DNA of 64,000 bases. Origin: Enterobacter sp. C2. Its GTDB lineage: Bacteria > Pseudomonadota > Gammaproteobacteria > Enterobacterales > Enterobacteriaceae. Where the stretch lies: positions 3,410,001 to 3,474,000 of the forward strand of contig NZ_CP082269.1 of the NCBI RefSeq assembly GCF_019880405.1, written 5' to 3'. The notes under the pieces were generated by a model, which made no database searches, was not told the DNA's origin, and worked only from the letters and a program-made list of their open reading frames with translations. Shown here one piece after another: positions 38,288 to 46,306 of this stretch (within the stretch, counting starts at the first letter, position 1; each line of letters begins with the position of its first letter). Position numbers and translations under genes: made by a program.

Positions 38288-40534
38288 CTAGCGTCCGCCG
38301 CGGATCAGGCCACCCATGCCACGGCGCTCCATAAAGGCAGCCACCTGGTGGCGTACCTCAGAGGTAAACTGCGCCTCCAGGGTACGGTTTGCCAGCGTCT
38401 CGGCATCCTCGCGGTCGATATGGCGCAACAGATATTTAACGCGGGCCACCGAGCGGCCGTTCATCGACAGATGGCGGTACCCAAGACCGATCAGCACCGC
38501 CACGCACATCGGATCGCCCGCCATCTCACCGCACAGGCAGAGATCGATGCCATAGCGCTCCGTCTCCTGGGCGATAGTCGCCAGCGCCCGCAGAACAGCC
38601 GGATGGAGGCTGTCGTAGAGGCTTGCCACACGGGTGTTGTTGCGATCGACCGCCAGAAGGTACTGAGTGAGATCGTTGGTACCGACAGAGATAAAATCGA
38701 CCCGGCTAGCCAGATGCGCCAGCATAAAGACCATGGAAGGGACTTCCAGCATCACGCCGATGCGCGGTCTGGGGATAGCGTAGCCGATCATCTCTTCCAC
38801 TTCCCGTCCGGCGCGCTCAATCAGTCGGCGAGCTTCGTCCACCTCTTCAATGCTGGTGATCATCGGCAGCAGGATGCTGAGGTTGCCGGTGGCGGCGTTG
38901 GCGCGCAGCATGGCCCGCACCTGAATCAGGAAAATTTCTGGCTGATCGAGCGTAATACGGATCCCACGCCAGCCAAGGCAGGGGTTCTCCTCGCTGATGG
39001 GCATATAGGGCAGCTGCTTATCCGCCCCGACGTCCAGCGTGCGCAGAGTTACTGGCTTCTCGTTAAAGAGCTGCAGCATCCCCTGGTACTGAGCCACCTG
39101 CTCCTCTTCGGAGGGAAAGCCGCTTTGCAGCATAAACGGGATCTCAGTTCGGTAGAGACCAATCCCGTCGATGCGGCTGCCAAGCTGCTCCTCATGTGCA
39201 GGACTCAGCCCGGCGTTGAGCATCACCTTAACCCGATCGCCACTTTTTAGCTGGGCGGGAAGGTTAACCTCATCCTCCGCCAGCTTGCTGAGCTCGTTCT
39301 CTTCGGTGATGAGACGCTGATACTCCTGAAGCAGGATCGGCTCAGGATCGACCAGCAGCTCACCCCGGTAGCCATCCACCACCAGCGTGCGACGATGCAG
39401 CACCGAGGGCTGAATATCGGCCCCCATGACCGTTGGGATGCCTAGCGCACGCACCATAATCGCCGCGTGGGAGTTGGCTGCGCCGTCACGTACGACCACC
39501 CCGACCAGCCGATCGTGAGGCAGCTCGGCCAACGTAGTAGCAGAGAGTTCGTCGGCCACCAGTACAAAGCGCTCGGGCCAGGTATTAGGCCCCTGTAGGC
39601 TATCATCGAGGTGGAACAGCAGACGCTGACCCAGCGTGCGCAGATCGCCAGCACGCTCTTTGAGATAACCGTCAGAGAGGGCAGCAAACTGTTCGGCAAA
39701 GCGTCCAATGACCTTTTTCACCGCCCACTCGGCCACGAACCCGCGATCGACCTCGTCGAACAGTTCGCGTCTGAGGCGGGCGTCCGACAGCAGGTGGGAG
39801 TAGAGATCGAAGATGGCCGCAGTCTCTTTCTGCTGCCCGGCAGAGAAGCGCTTGCTGTAGCGACGAAACTCGCCAGCGGCCTCCTCAAGCGCACCGGTGA
39901 GGCGTTCACGCTCAAGGGCGGTGTCCAGCGTCGAGGCCTCGTAGACCTGCTCCATCAGCGGCAGGGTGGCATCCATCCACCCCTCGGCGATGGCGACGCC
40001 GGGTGCGGCAGGCAGGGCACGAATACGCGTCTGGCGATACTGGCCAAACAGCGCGGCAAGCTGCGACTGGGAGAGGATCGCCGCCATCTGGGTGGCCAGC
40101 GTGACTAAAAACGACTCTTCGCTCTCATCAAACTGGCGCAGCTCGCGCTGCTGTACCACCAGTACGCCTAGCAGCTGACGCCGCTGGATAATAGGTACGC
40201 CAAGGAAGGCGCGGAAGCGCTCCTCTTTTACCGAGGGAATGTATTTAAAGCTGGGATGCTTTTGCGCGTCGGCGAGGTTAATCGGCTCCGCCAGCCTGCC
40301 TACCAGGCCGACGATACCCTGATCGAATGCGAGCGTGATGGTGCGGCCGCGCGGCTTTTTCAATCCGCGCGTCGCCATCAGGTAATAGCAGCGTCTGTCG
40401 TGATCGGCGAGGTAGACCGAACAGACTTCGGTATCCATCGCCAGACAGATGTCCGTCACCAGAATATCCAGCGCCTCATTAAGGCGTGGCGCGCTGGCAA
40501 CTTTCTCAACTATTTCTCGTAACCGGGTGAGCAT
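38288..40534 (-). CDS. ptsP: Phosphoenolpyruvate-protein phosphotransferase PtsP (EI-Ntr)
   Basis: A 748-residue enzyme: an N-terminal GAF domain (about 18-155), which senses nitrogen state in relatives, then a complete EI-like part. The phosphoacceptor histidine is in the DGAANSHAAIMVRALGIPTVMG segment near residue 356, and the PEP-binding domain has LRTLDVGADKQ and CGEMAGDP. It passes phosphate to PtsO in the nitrogen PTS. rppH ends 12 bases upstream, so they form an rppH-ptsP operon. Confidence 0.95.
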   Translation of the reverse strand: MLTRLREIVEKVASAPRLNEALDILVTDICLAMDTEVCSVYLADHDRRCYYLMATRGLKKPRGRTITLAFDQGIVGLVGRLAEPINLADAQKHPSFKYIPSVKEERFRAFLGVPIIQRRQLLGVLVVQQRELRQFDESEESFLVTLATQMAAILSQSQLAALFGQYRQTRIRALPAAPGVAIAEGWMDATLPLMEQVYEASTLDTALERERLTGALEEAAGEFRRYSKRFSAGQQKETAAIFDLYSHLLSDARLRRELFDEVDRGFVAEWAVKKVIGRFAEQFAALSDGYLKERAGDLRTLGQRLLFHLDDSLQGPNTWPERFVLVADELSATTLAELPHDRLVGVVVRDGAANSHAAIMVRALGIPTVMGADIQPSVLHRRTLVVDGYRGELLVDPEPILLQEYQRLITEENELSKLAEDEVNLPAQLKSGDRVKVMLNAGLSPAHEEQLGSRIDGIGLYRTEIPFMLQSGFPSEEEQVAQYQGMLQLFNEKPVTLRTLDVGADKQLPYMPISEENPCLGWRGIRITLDQPEIFLIQVRAMLRANAATGNLSILLPMITSIEEVDEARRLIERAGREVEEMIGYAIPRPRIGVMLEVPSMVFMLAHLASRVDFISVGTNDLTQYLLAVDRNNTRVASLYDSLHPAVLRALATIAQETERYGIDLCLCGEMAGDPMCVAVLIGLGYRHLSMNGRSVARVKYLLRHIDREDAETLANRTLEAQFTSEVRHQVAAFMERRGMGGLIRGGR

Positions 40535-40546
40535 GATATGTATGGC

Positions 40547-41077
40547 TTATCCTCTCTTACGTCGCCAGGCAGGAGAGTGTTGTGGCTTTGGGGCGCTCTC
40601 CGCCAGCGCCATCACCACACTTGCAAACTCCTTCATCACCCGACGATAAACATCGCGCTTAAACGAGACAACCTGACGAACAGGATACCAGTAGCTTACC
40701 CAGCGCCAGCCATCAAACTCAGGGGTACTGCTGGTTTGCATATTGATATCCGCGTCGTTGCTGATCAATTGCAAAAGAAACCACTTCTGTTTTTGGCCGA
40801 TACAAACCGGCTTTGTGTCCCAACGCACCAAACGTTTTGGTAACTTGTAACGCAACCAGCTGCGGGTCGAAGCAAGAATACGTACATCCTTACGGCTCAG
40901 CCCCACCTCTTCGAACAGCTCCCGGTACATAGCTTGCTCCGGGGACTCGCCAGGGTTGATACCGCCCTGGGGAAACTGCCATGAGTGCTGACCGAAGCGC
41001 CTGGCCCACATGACCTGGCCTTGTCGATTACAGATTACGATACCCACATTTGGGCGGTAGCCATCGTCATCAATCAC
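40547..41077 (-). CDS. rppH: RNA pyrophosphohydrolase RppH
   Basis: A 176-residue Nudix hydrolase that removes pyrophosphate from RNA 5' ends to start RNase E-dependent decay. The Nudix box is at residues 38-60, from [20 protein letters not shown] to VGL. The basic C-terminal tail ends RRKRG. The start is GTG 41077 behind GAGG. It is first of rppH-ptsP; its promoter should be in the 680-base gap shared with mutH. Confidence 0.95.
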   Translation of the reverse strand: MIDDDGYRPNVGIVICNRQGQVMWARRFGQHSWQFPQGGINPGESPEQAMYRELFEEVGLSRKDVRILASTRSWLRYKLPKRLVRWDTKPVCIGQKQKWFLLQLISNDADINMQTSSTPEFDGWRWVSYWYPVRQVVSFKRDVYRRVMKEFASVVMALAESAPKPQHSPAWRRKRG

Positions 41078-41383
41078 CGGACTACCTCAAAATAAACCTG
41101 AATTAAACGATTGTTTCACACTCGTGAGATACGGTAAACCACTCTCTCAATGCGCTATAACCGAATAACATTTGAATAACTCACAATTATCACCCGAGTT
41201 ATAAACAGAATGGGCGCATCGGCTGCGGTTTTATTCACGATTTCTGTGGATAGAGTTGTGCAGAAGTATGGAATTACTCCGGGAAAACCCTGACGGCCCT
41301 GAACAATCAGTTTATCACTCGTAAAAATAATTTGGGACTATTCATTAGGTTATATCGCGATCTTTATGCTATCGGGATCATTA

Positions 41384-41399
41384 TGTGATGTGTATCACG
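41384..41399. promoter_or_regulatory. CRP-like site upstream of mutH/rppH
   Basis: TGTGATGTGTATCACG matches TGTGA-N6-TCACA except for the last base. It is about 310 bases from the rppH start and 360 from mutH, so no obvious promoter is at CRP spacing. On the minus strand TATAAC (41349-41354) is nearby but at a poor distance. Confidence 0.5.
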
Positions 41400-41441
41400 G
41401 GCACGATCCGACAAGTGATGAAAGATCGAACAGAGCCGGTT

Positions 41442-41450
41442 TTATCCACA
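41442..41450 (+). other. DnaA-box-like sequence
   Basis: TTATCCACA, a perfect match to the strong DnaA box TTATNCACA. One of several in the rppH-mutH gap: TGTGGATAA at 41561-41569, and single-mismatch forms TTATTCACG at 41231-41239 and TGTGGATAG at 41245-41253. Confidence 0.4.
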
Positions 41451-41560
41451 GTTTGTGCCAATAAGTTAAGCACAATTTGTGCGAAAATTCGATTTTGGTC
41501 GCACGTCAAGGCTGTAAATGGAAACAGTAGTCCGGGTTTTTCTCACTTATCCCACTTTTC

Positions 41561-41569
41561 TGTGGATAA
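41561..41569 (-). other. DnaA-box-like sequence at the ygdT start
   Basis: Reverse-strand TTATCCACA, a perfect DnaA-box match, coinciding with codons 2-4 of the ygdT-like frame. Confidence 0.4.
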
Positions 41570-41757
41570 CATGGTGTAAGATCCTGTTCATTGTCAGTGA
41601 CCAGATTTGGAAAACATGGCGAGCTGTTGCGCAACAACGACTGCGCAAGGGAAAAAAATCCTAAAAATCATTGCGTTGTTTATCGCTGTGGGAAAAGATC
41701 TATCTCGTTGCCCCCTGTGCACTATTGCTGTTCATTTTTTAACCAGAGGTTGTACAT

Positions 41758-42453
41758 ATGCTACCGCTCTCCCCTTTTACCTCTCCGCCGGACTCGGAAA
41801 GCGCTCTGCTTGAGCAGGCGCAGCGGTTGGCCGGGCTGACTCTTGGCGAGCTGGGTGCGCTGGCTGGACTGCCGGTTCCGGCAGACTTCAAGCGTGATAA
41901 GGGCTGGACCGGGGTGCTGCTGGAGCGCTGGCTGGGGGCGAGCGCGGGCAGCAAGCCTGAGCAAGATTTCGCTGCGCTAGGGGTGGAGCTGAAGACCATT
42001 CCGGTGGACATCCTGGGCCGTCCGCTGGAGACAACCTTCGTTTGCGTTGCGCCGCTGACCGGCAACAGCGGCGTTACCTGGGAGAGCAGTCACGTGCGTC
42101 ATAAGCTGAAGCGGGTGCTGTGGATCCCGGTAGAGGGCTCGCGGGAGCTTCCTGTCGCCAGCCGCCGGGTTGGCTCGCCGCTGCTGTGGAGTCCAAACGT
42201 TCAGGAGGAGCAGCAGCTGCGCATGGACTGGGAGGAGCTGATGGATCTTATCGTGCTGGGTCAGGTAGAGAGCATCACCGCCCGCCATGGCGAAGTGCTA
42301 CAGCTTCGGCCAAAGGCGGCAAACAGCAAGGCGCTGACCGAGGCGGTGGGCCAGCACGGCCAGCCGATTCTGACGCTGCCGCGCGGCTTCTATCTGAAAA
42401 AGAACTTCACCCGCGCGCTGCTGGCGCGGCATTTTTTGTTGCAGGGTTATTAA
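41758..42453 (+). CDS. mutH: DNA mismatch repair endonuclease MutH
   Basis: A 231-residue type II restriction-like endonuclease that nicks the unmethylated strand at hemimethylated GATC when activated by MutS-MutL. The active-site set is Asp70, Glu77 and Lys79 in [15 protein letters not shown], the positions known for E. coli. The C-terminal [16 protein letters not shown] is a little longer than E. coli. AGAGG precedes the ATG by 9 bases. Its presence implies Dam methylation in this organism. Confidence 0.96.
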   Translation: MLPLSPFTSPPDSESALLEQAQRLAGLTLGELGALAGLPVPADFKRDKGWTGVLLERWLGASAGSKPEQDFAALGVELKTIPVDILGRPLETTFVCVAPLTGNSGVTWESSHVRHKLKRVLWIPVEGSRELPVASRRVGSPLLWSPNVQEEQQLRMDWEELMDLIVLGQVESITARHGEVLQLRPKAANSKALTEAVGQHGQPILTLPRGFYLKKNFTRALLARHFLLQGY

Positions 42454-42516
42454 ATTTTTTGCCCTCGCCTGCCAGAGGCTTATAATTAGCGCTTCTTTTT
42501 TTGGCAGGACTTTACG

Positions 42517-43230
42517 ATGTTATTTGCATGGATAACCGATCCCAACGCCTGGCTCGCGCTCGGTACGCTGACGCTGCTGGAGATTGTGCTCGGGATCGAC
42601 AATATTATTTTCCTCTCTCTGGTCGTTGCAAAGCTCCCGGCCGCACAGCGTAACCATGCCCGGCGGATTGGCCTGGCAGGTGCAATGCTGATGCGTCTGG
42701 CGCTGCTGGCCTCTATCTCATGGGTTATCCGGCTGACTACGCCGCTGTTCACCGTGCTCGATCATGCGGTCTCCGCCCGCGATCTGATCCTGCTGCTCGG
42801 TGGTCTGTTCCTGATCTGGAAGGCCAGCAAGGAGATCCATGAAACGATCGAAGGTGAAGAGGAGGGGCTGAAAACCAACGTTCACTCTTTCCTCGGTGCC
42901 ATCGTGCAGATCATGATGCTGGATATTATCTTTAGCCTCGACTCGGTCATTACGGCGGTGGGTCTGTCGGATCATCTGTTCATTATGATGGCGGCGGTAG
43001 TGATCTCCGTCGGCGTGATGATGTTTGCCGCCCGTCCTATCGGCGAGTTTGTCGATCGTCACCCGTCGGTAAAAATGCTGGCCTTGTCGTTCCTGATCCT
43101 GGTTGGCTTTACGCTGATGCTGGAGAGTTTTGGCATTCACGTGCCAAAAGGCTATATCTATTTCGCCATGTTCTTCTCGATCGCCGTCGAGACCCTGAAC
43201 CTGTTGCGCAATAAAAAGAATCCGCTGTGA
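42517..43230 (+). CDS. ygdQ: TerC-family membrane protein YgdQ
   Basis: A 237-residue protein with about seven membrane segments and TerC-type motifs: LEIVLGIDNIIFLSLV near 21-36 and MMLDIIFSLDSVITAVGL near 130. TerC proteins are associated with metal-ion export at the Sec translocon, for example manganese; the ion for YgdQ is not known. It starts 63 bases past mutH and may share its transcript. Confidence 0.92.
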   Translation: MLFAWITDPNAWLALGTLTLLEIVLGIDNIIFLSLVVAKLPAAQRNHARRIGLAGAMLMRLALLASISWVIRLTTPLFTVLDHAVSARDLILLLGGLFLIWKASKEIHETIEGEEEGLKTNVHSFLGAIVQIMMLDIIFSLDSVITAVGLSDHLFIMMAAVVISVGVMMFAARPIGEFVDRHPSVKMLALSFLILVGFTLMLESFGIHVPKGYIYFAMFFSIAVETLNLLRNKKNPL

Positions 43231-43236
43231 TCTCTC

Positions 43237-43257
43237 GCTCCCCCGCTACGGGGGAGC
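43237..43257. terminator. Hairpin after ygdQ
   Basis: GCTCCCCC / GGGGGAGC, 8-base stem with GCTAC loop, between the ygdQ stop and the convergent small ORF. No good T-run. Confidence 0.5.
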
Positions 43258-43267
43258 CATCGCTGCA

Positions 43268-43492
43268 TTAATGGGCGAGAAATTTGATGATGATGACTGA
43301 AGCGATACTAGTAATCACAATCATTGAGCTAACAATAGTCATAGTCTGAACCCTTAAAGCGTTATGTAGCTCAACCTTAAAGTTGGCAATTTCAATTGCG
43401 AGCGTGGACGTGTTCTCCTTAGTTGCATAGGTAGACTTAATCACGGCGACATCTGTGACCAGCGGATCCACCTTATCCTCAAGCGTTTTCAC
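43268..43492 (-). CDS. Small coiled-coil membrane protein, unrecognised
   Basis: A 74-residue frame from GTG 43492, with GAGGGGG about 7 bases upstream, ending 10 bases before the ygdQ hairpin. Residues 1-48 are amphipathic with heptad-like spacing (LEDKV, LVTDVAVIKS, LAIEIANFKVELHNAL) and 49-72 are a hydrophobic segment (IVSSMIVITSIASVIIIKF) with a short basic end. This is the layout of XhlA-like or DUF1640-like small phage or toxin-antitoxin-neighbour proteins, but I see no sure homology. Base composition is more AT-rich than its neighbours. I do not recall a gene here in E. coli. An inverted repeat CGTTAC-GT-GTAACG lies at 43516-43529. Confidence 0.6.
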   Translation of the reverse strand: MKTLEDKVDPLVTDVAVIKSTYATKENTSTLAIEIANFKVELHNALRVQTMTIVSSMIVITSIASVIIIKFLAH

Positions 43493-43690
43493 GTGTATCC
43501 CCCTCTCTCCTTCTCCGTTACGTGTAACGTTAATTACATCACGAAAATATTACCGCGCTACGAGTAGGGTAAACCGTGGCGAATGCCGCTATTTCTCGTG
43601 GCCTTTTAAGATTTTCCCGCTTTTTCCTTTCGTATCCGTGCGTTATTACTACACTCATTACAGATTCTGGCCTTAAGAAGGAGAACAACC

Positions 43691-43909
43691 GTGAAAAAAT
43701 GGGCAGTAGTGATTTCCGCAGTTGGTTTAGCCTGTGCAGTTTCAGGATGCAGCAGCGACTATGTGATGGCGACCAAAGATGGCCGTATGATCCTGACTGA
43801 AGGTAAGCCGGCAGTAGATGACGATACCGGGCTGGTCAGCTACCGCGACCTGCAGGGCAACGAGATGCAGATTAACCGTGATGACGTGTCGCAAATTATC
43901 GAACGCTAA
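43691..43909 (+). CDS. ygdR: DUF903 lipoprotein YgdR
   Basis: A 72-residue lipoprotein precursor with lipobox VSGC (Cys20) after a hydrophobic segment; the mature DUF903 domain includes [20 protein letters not shown] and ends VSQIIER. It is a paralogue of YgdI (15247-15474). The start is GTG 43691, with AAGGAG 10 bases upstream. It is monocistronic between the unrecognised small ORF and a strong terminator. Function unknown. Confidence 0.92.
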   Translation: MKKWAVVISAVGLACAVSGCSSDYVMATKDGRMILTEGKPAVDDDTGLVSYRDLQGNEMQINRDDVSQIIER

Positions 43910-43914
43910 GTGCT

Positions 43915-43946
43915 AAGGTCAGCAATCTGCTGGCCTTTTGATTTTT
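43915..43946 (+). terminator. Terminator of ygdR
   Basis: AAGGTCAGCA / TGCTGGCCTT stem of 10 with one G-T pair, a 3-base loop, followed by a T-rich run. Confidence 0.88.
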
Positions 43947-44032
43947 CTCTTCCCCTTTTGCCTCCCCTCTGCCATGTTTATATTCCTTTGTCAGGAAGCC
44001 CCTGACGTTGTTAAAAAACAAGGAAGCCGGCT

Positions 44033-45073
44033 ATGCATTATCACCGTATCCCTCACAGCTCGCTTGAGATAAGCACGCTGGGGCTGGGCACAATGACCTT
44101 TGGTGAGCAGAACAGCGAAGCCGAGGCCCATGAGCAGCTTGATTACGCCGTAGCCCAGGGTATTAACCTGATTGATGTGGCAGAGATGTATCCCGTACCG
44201 CCGCGCCCGGAGACGCAGGGTTTAACCGAAACCTACGTCGGCAACTGGCTGGCCAGGCACGGCAACCGTGAAAAGCTGGTTATCGCCTCCAAGGTGAGCG
44301 GGCCAAGCCGCAATAACGACAGCGGCATTCGCCAGAACCAGGTGCTGGATCGCAAGAATATTCGTGAAGCGCTGGACGCCAGCCTGAAACGCCTGCAAAC
44401 CGACTATCTCGATCTCTACCAGGTTCACTGGCCGCAGCGCCCGACCAACTGCTTTGGCAAGCTGGGCTACGAGTGGGCCGAATCCGCGCCTGGCGTCACT
44501 ATTCTCGACACGTTGGAAGCGCTGGCCGAGTGTCAGCGGGCGGGCAAGATCCGCTATATCGGCGTCTCGAACGAAACGGCGTTTGGCGTGATGCGTTATC
44601 TGCACCTGGCGGATAAGCACGATCTGCCGCGCATCGTCACTATTCAGAATCCTTACAGCCTGCTGAACCGCAGCTTTGAGGTTGGTCTGTCAGAGGTGAG
44701 TCAGTTTGAGGGCGTTGAACTGCTGGCCTACTCCTGCCTGGCCTTCGGCACCCTAACCGGTAAATACCTGAATGGCGCGAAGCCCGCCGGCGCGCGCAAC
44801 ACGCTGTTTAGCCGCTTTACGCGCTACAGCGGCGAGCAGACGCAAAAAGCGATCGCTGCCTATGTGGATATCGCCAAACGGCACAATCTGGACCCGGCGC
44901 AGATGGCGCTGGCCTTTGTCCGCCGCCAGCCATTTGTCGCCAGCACCCTGCTGGGTGCCACGACCATGGAGCAGTTGAAAACCAACGTTGAGAGCCTGTA
45001 TCTGGAGCTGAGCGAAGAGGTACTGGCGGAGATTGAAGCGGTGCATAAGGTTTATACCTACCCGGCACCGTAA
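44033..45073 (+). CDS. tas: Aldo/keto reductase Tas
   Basis: A 346-residue NADP(H)-dependent aldo/keto reductase. The catalytic tetrad region includes INLIDVAEMYPVPP (Asp/Tyr), a lysine in VIASKVSG, and YLDLYQVHWPQRP (His). E. coli Tas was found because it restores growth of a tyrosine auxotroph, a side effect of prephenate-related activity; the physiological substrate is unclear. It has its own terminator and lies convergent to lplT. Confidence 0.92.
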   Translation: MHYHRIPHSSLEISTLGLGTMTFGEQNSEAEAHEQLDYAVAQGINLIDVAEMYPVPPRPETQGLTETYVGNWLARHGNREKLVIASKVSGPSRNNDSGIRQNQVLDRKNIREALDASLKRLQTDYLDLYQVHWPQRPTNCFGKLGYEWAESAPGVTILDTLEALAECQRAGKIRYIGVSNETAFGVMRYLHLADKHDLPRIVTIQNPYSLLNRSFEVGLSEVSQFEGVELLAYSCLAFGTLTGKYLNGAKPAGARNTLFSRFTRYSGEQTQKAIAAYVDIAKRHNLDPAQMALAFVRRQPFVASTLLGATTMEQLKTNVESLYLELSEEVLAEIEAVHKVYTYPAP

Positions 45074-45080
45074 GTGAATT

Positions 45081-45114
45081 GCCCGGCGGAATACGCCCGC
45101 CGGGCATGTTTTTT
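45081..45114 (+). terminator. Terminator of tas
   Basis: GCCCGGCGG / CCGCCGGGC, 9-base stem with 7-base loop and TTTTTT. It ends two bases inside the lplT stop codon, so it also lies at the 3' end of lplT. Confidence 0.92.
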
Positions 45115-46306
45115 ATCGACGGCGCTGCCACAGCCACAGGCCGGCAATCGCCAGCGCAAACAGCACGCCAAAGCCTACCCCGACGCCGACCACCGGCGCA
45201 CCCGCTTTCACCGCCAGCGAGTAAAGCCCCAGCATAAGCAGCATCGCCGCGTTCTCGCCCAGGTTCTGCACCGCGATGGCATTGCCCGCCCCCACGGAAC
45301 GTTTTCCTCGCTCCTGCAAAAGCGCATTAAGCGGCACAACGAAAAATCCACCCAGAATACCAATGAGCACCAGCAGGCCGTAGGCAGGCAGCAATGCATG
45401 TTGTAACGAAAAGAGTGTCACCACCACGCCAATGAGGATCCCTGCAGGCATACAGCGGGCCACTCTCTCGAGGGTCACCAGTTTCGCCGCCACGCCCGCC
45501 CCGACAACGATACCCACCGCTACCATGGCGTTAAGGTAGGTTGGCGTCGCGTTATCGCTGATGCCAAGCGCCACGGGTACCCACAGCACCAGCAGGAAAC
45601 GCAGTGTCACCCCTGCTCCCCAGAACAGGCTGGTGCCCACCAGCGAGAAGCGGGTTTCGCCGTTGAGCCATAACGTTTTACAGGCGTGAAAGAAGCTCTG
45701 GGTCATGGGGGCAAAGCGCCAGCTCTGGCCCGGCCGGGCCGCCGGCAGTTTGGGGATCAGCAGGTTCGCCACCACCGCCCCGGCGTACACCAGGGCGCAG
45801 ACGCCAAGCGCCGCCAGCACGTGCCAGTCTGCCAGCACGCCCCCGGCCACCGAGCCAAGCAGAATGGCGGCGATAGTCGAGGACTCCATCAGGCCGTTGG
45901 CCTTCACCAGCTTATCGCCGGTGGTCAGCTCGCCGAGAATGCCGTATTTGGCCGGAGAGTAAGCTGCCGCGCCAATCCCCACCAGCGTATAGCCAATAAA
46001 CGGATTAAGGCCCATGCAGATACTCAGCGCCCCGAGCAGCTTCAGTCCGTTGGCGAACATCATCACCCGCCCCTTGGCAAAGCTGTCCGCCACCTGACCA
46101 ACAAAGGGCGCGAAGAGTATGTAAGCACCTACAAACACCATCTGCAGGATTGGCTGGCTCCAGTCAGGATAGAACTCGGCCTTGAGCAGCGCCAGGGTGG
46201 CAAACAGCAGGGCGTTATCACCAAATGCCGAGAGGAACTGGGCGGCAGTCACCGCCAGCATCCCCTTCGACAGGAGAGAGTTGTTCGTGCTTACTGGCTC
46301 ATGCAT
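45113..46306 (-). CDS. lplT: Lysophospholipid transporter LplT
   Basis: A 397-residue major-facilitator membrane protein, the E. coli length, with about 12 helices. Known LplT flips lysophosphatidylethanolamine and lysophosphatidylglycerol to the inner leaflet, where Aas reacylates them. It overlaps aas by 8 bases, so the transporter and the acyltransferase are co-expressed. Confidence 0.94.
   Translation of the reverse strand: MHEPVSTNNSLLSKGMLAVTAAQFLSAFGDNALLFATLALLKAEFYPDWSQPILQMVFVGAYILFAPFVGQVADSFAKGRVMMFANGLKLLGALSICMGLNPFIGYTLVGIGAAAYSPAKYGILGELTTGDKLVKANGLMESSTIAAILLGSVAGGVLADWHVLAALGVCALVYAGAVVANLLIPKLPAARPGQSWRFAPMTQSFFHACKTLWLNGETRFSLVGTSLFWGAGVTLRFLLVLWVPVALGISDNATPTYLNAMVAVGIVVGAGVAAKLVTLERVARCMPAGILIGVVVTLFSLQHALLPAYGLLVLIGILGGFFVVPLNALLQERGKRSVGAGNAIAVQNLGENAAMLLMLGLYSLAVKAGAPVVGVGVGFGVLFALAIAGLWLWQRRR

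Larger units (their letters stand above)
41381..41572 (-). pseudogene. ygdT: ygdT-like frame interrupted by TGA at codon 10
   Basis: On the minus strand, from ATG 41572, the codons read MLSTEKWDK, a TGA (41545-41543), then EKPGLLFPFTALTCD and on through VLNLLAQTVDK to a TAA at 41383-41381. From memory, E. coli YgdT (48 aa) starts MLSTESWDNCEKPPLLFPF and ends SVDKYGIG. The alignment is gapless with a stop in place of Cys10, and the reading runs past the E. coli end. Either the gene is broken here, or the conservation is not protein-driven; YgdT has no known function. An antisense frame (41385-41579, plus) is not credible. The start overlaps a DnaA-box-like sequence. Confidence 0.5.

Noticed and set aside
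41385-41579. 64-codon plus-strand frame in the rppH-mutH gap
   Set aside because: Antisense to the ygdT-like frame, no ribosome site, composition of non-coding DNA.
41078-41757. Possible replication origin in the rppH-mutH gap
   Set aside because: DnaA-box-like sequences are present, but no 13-mer AT-rich repeats or oriC neighbours (gidA, mioC).
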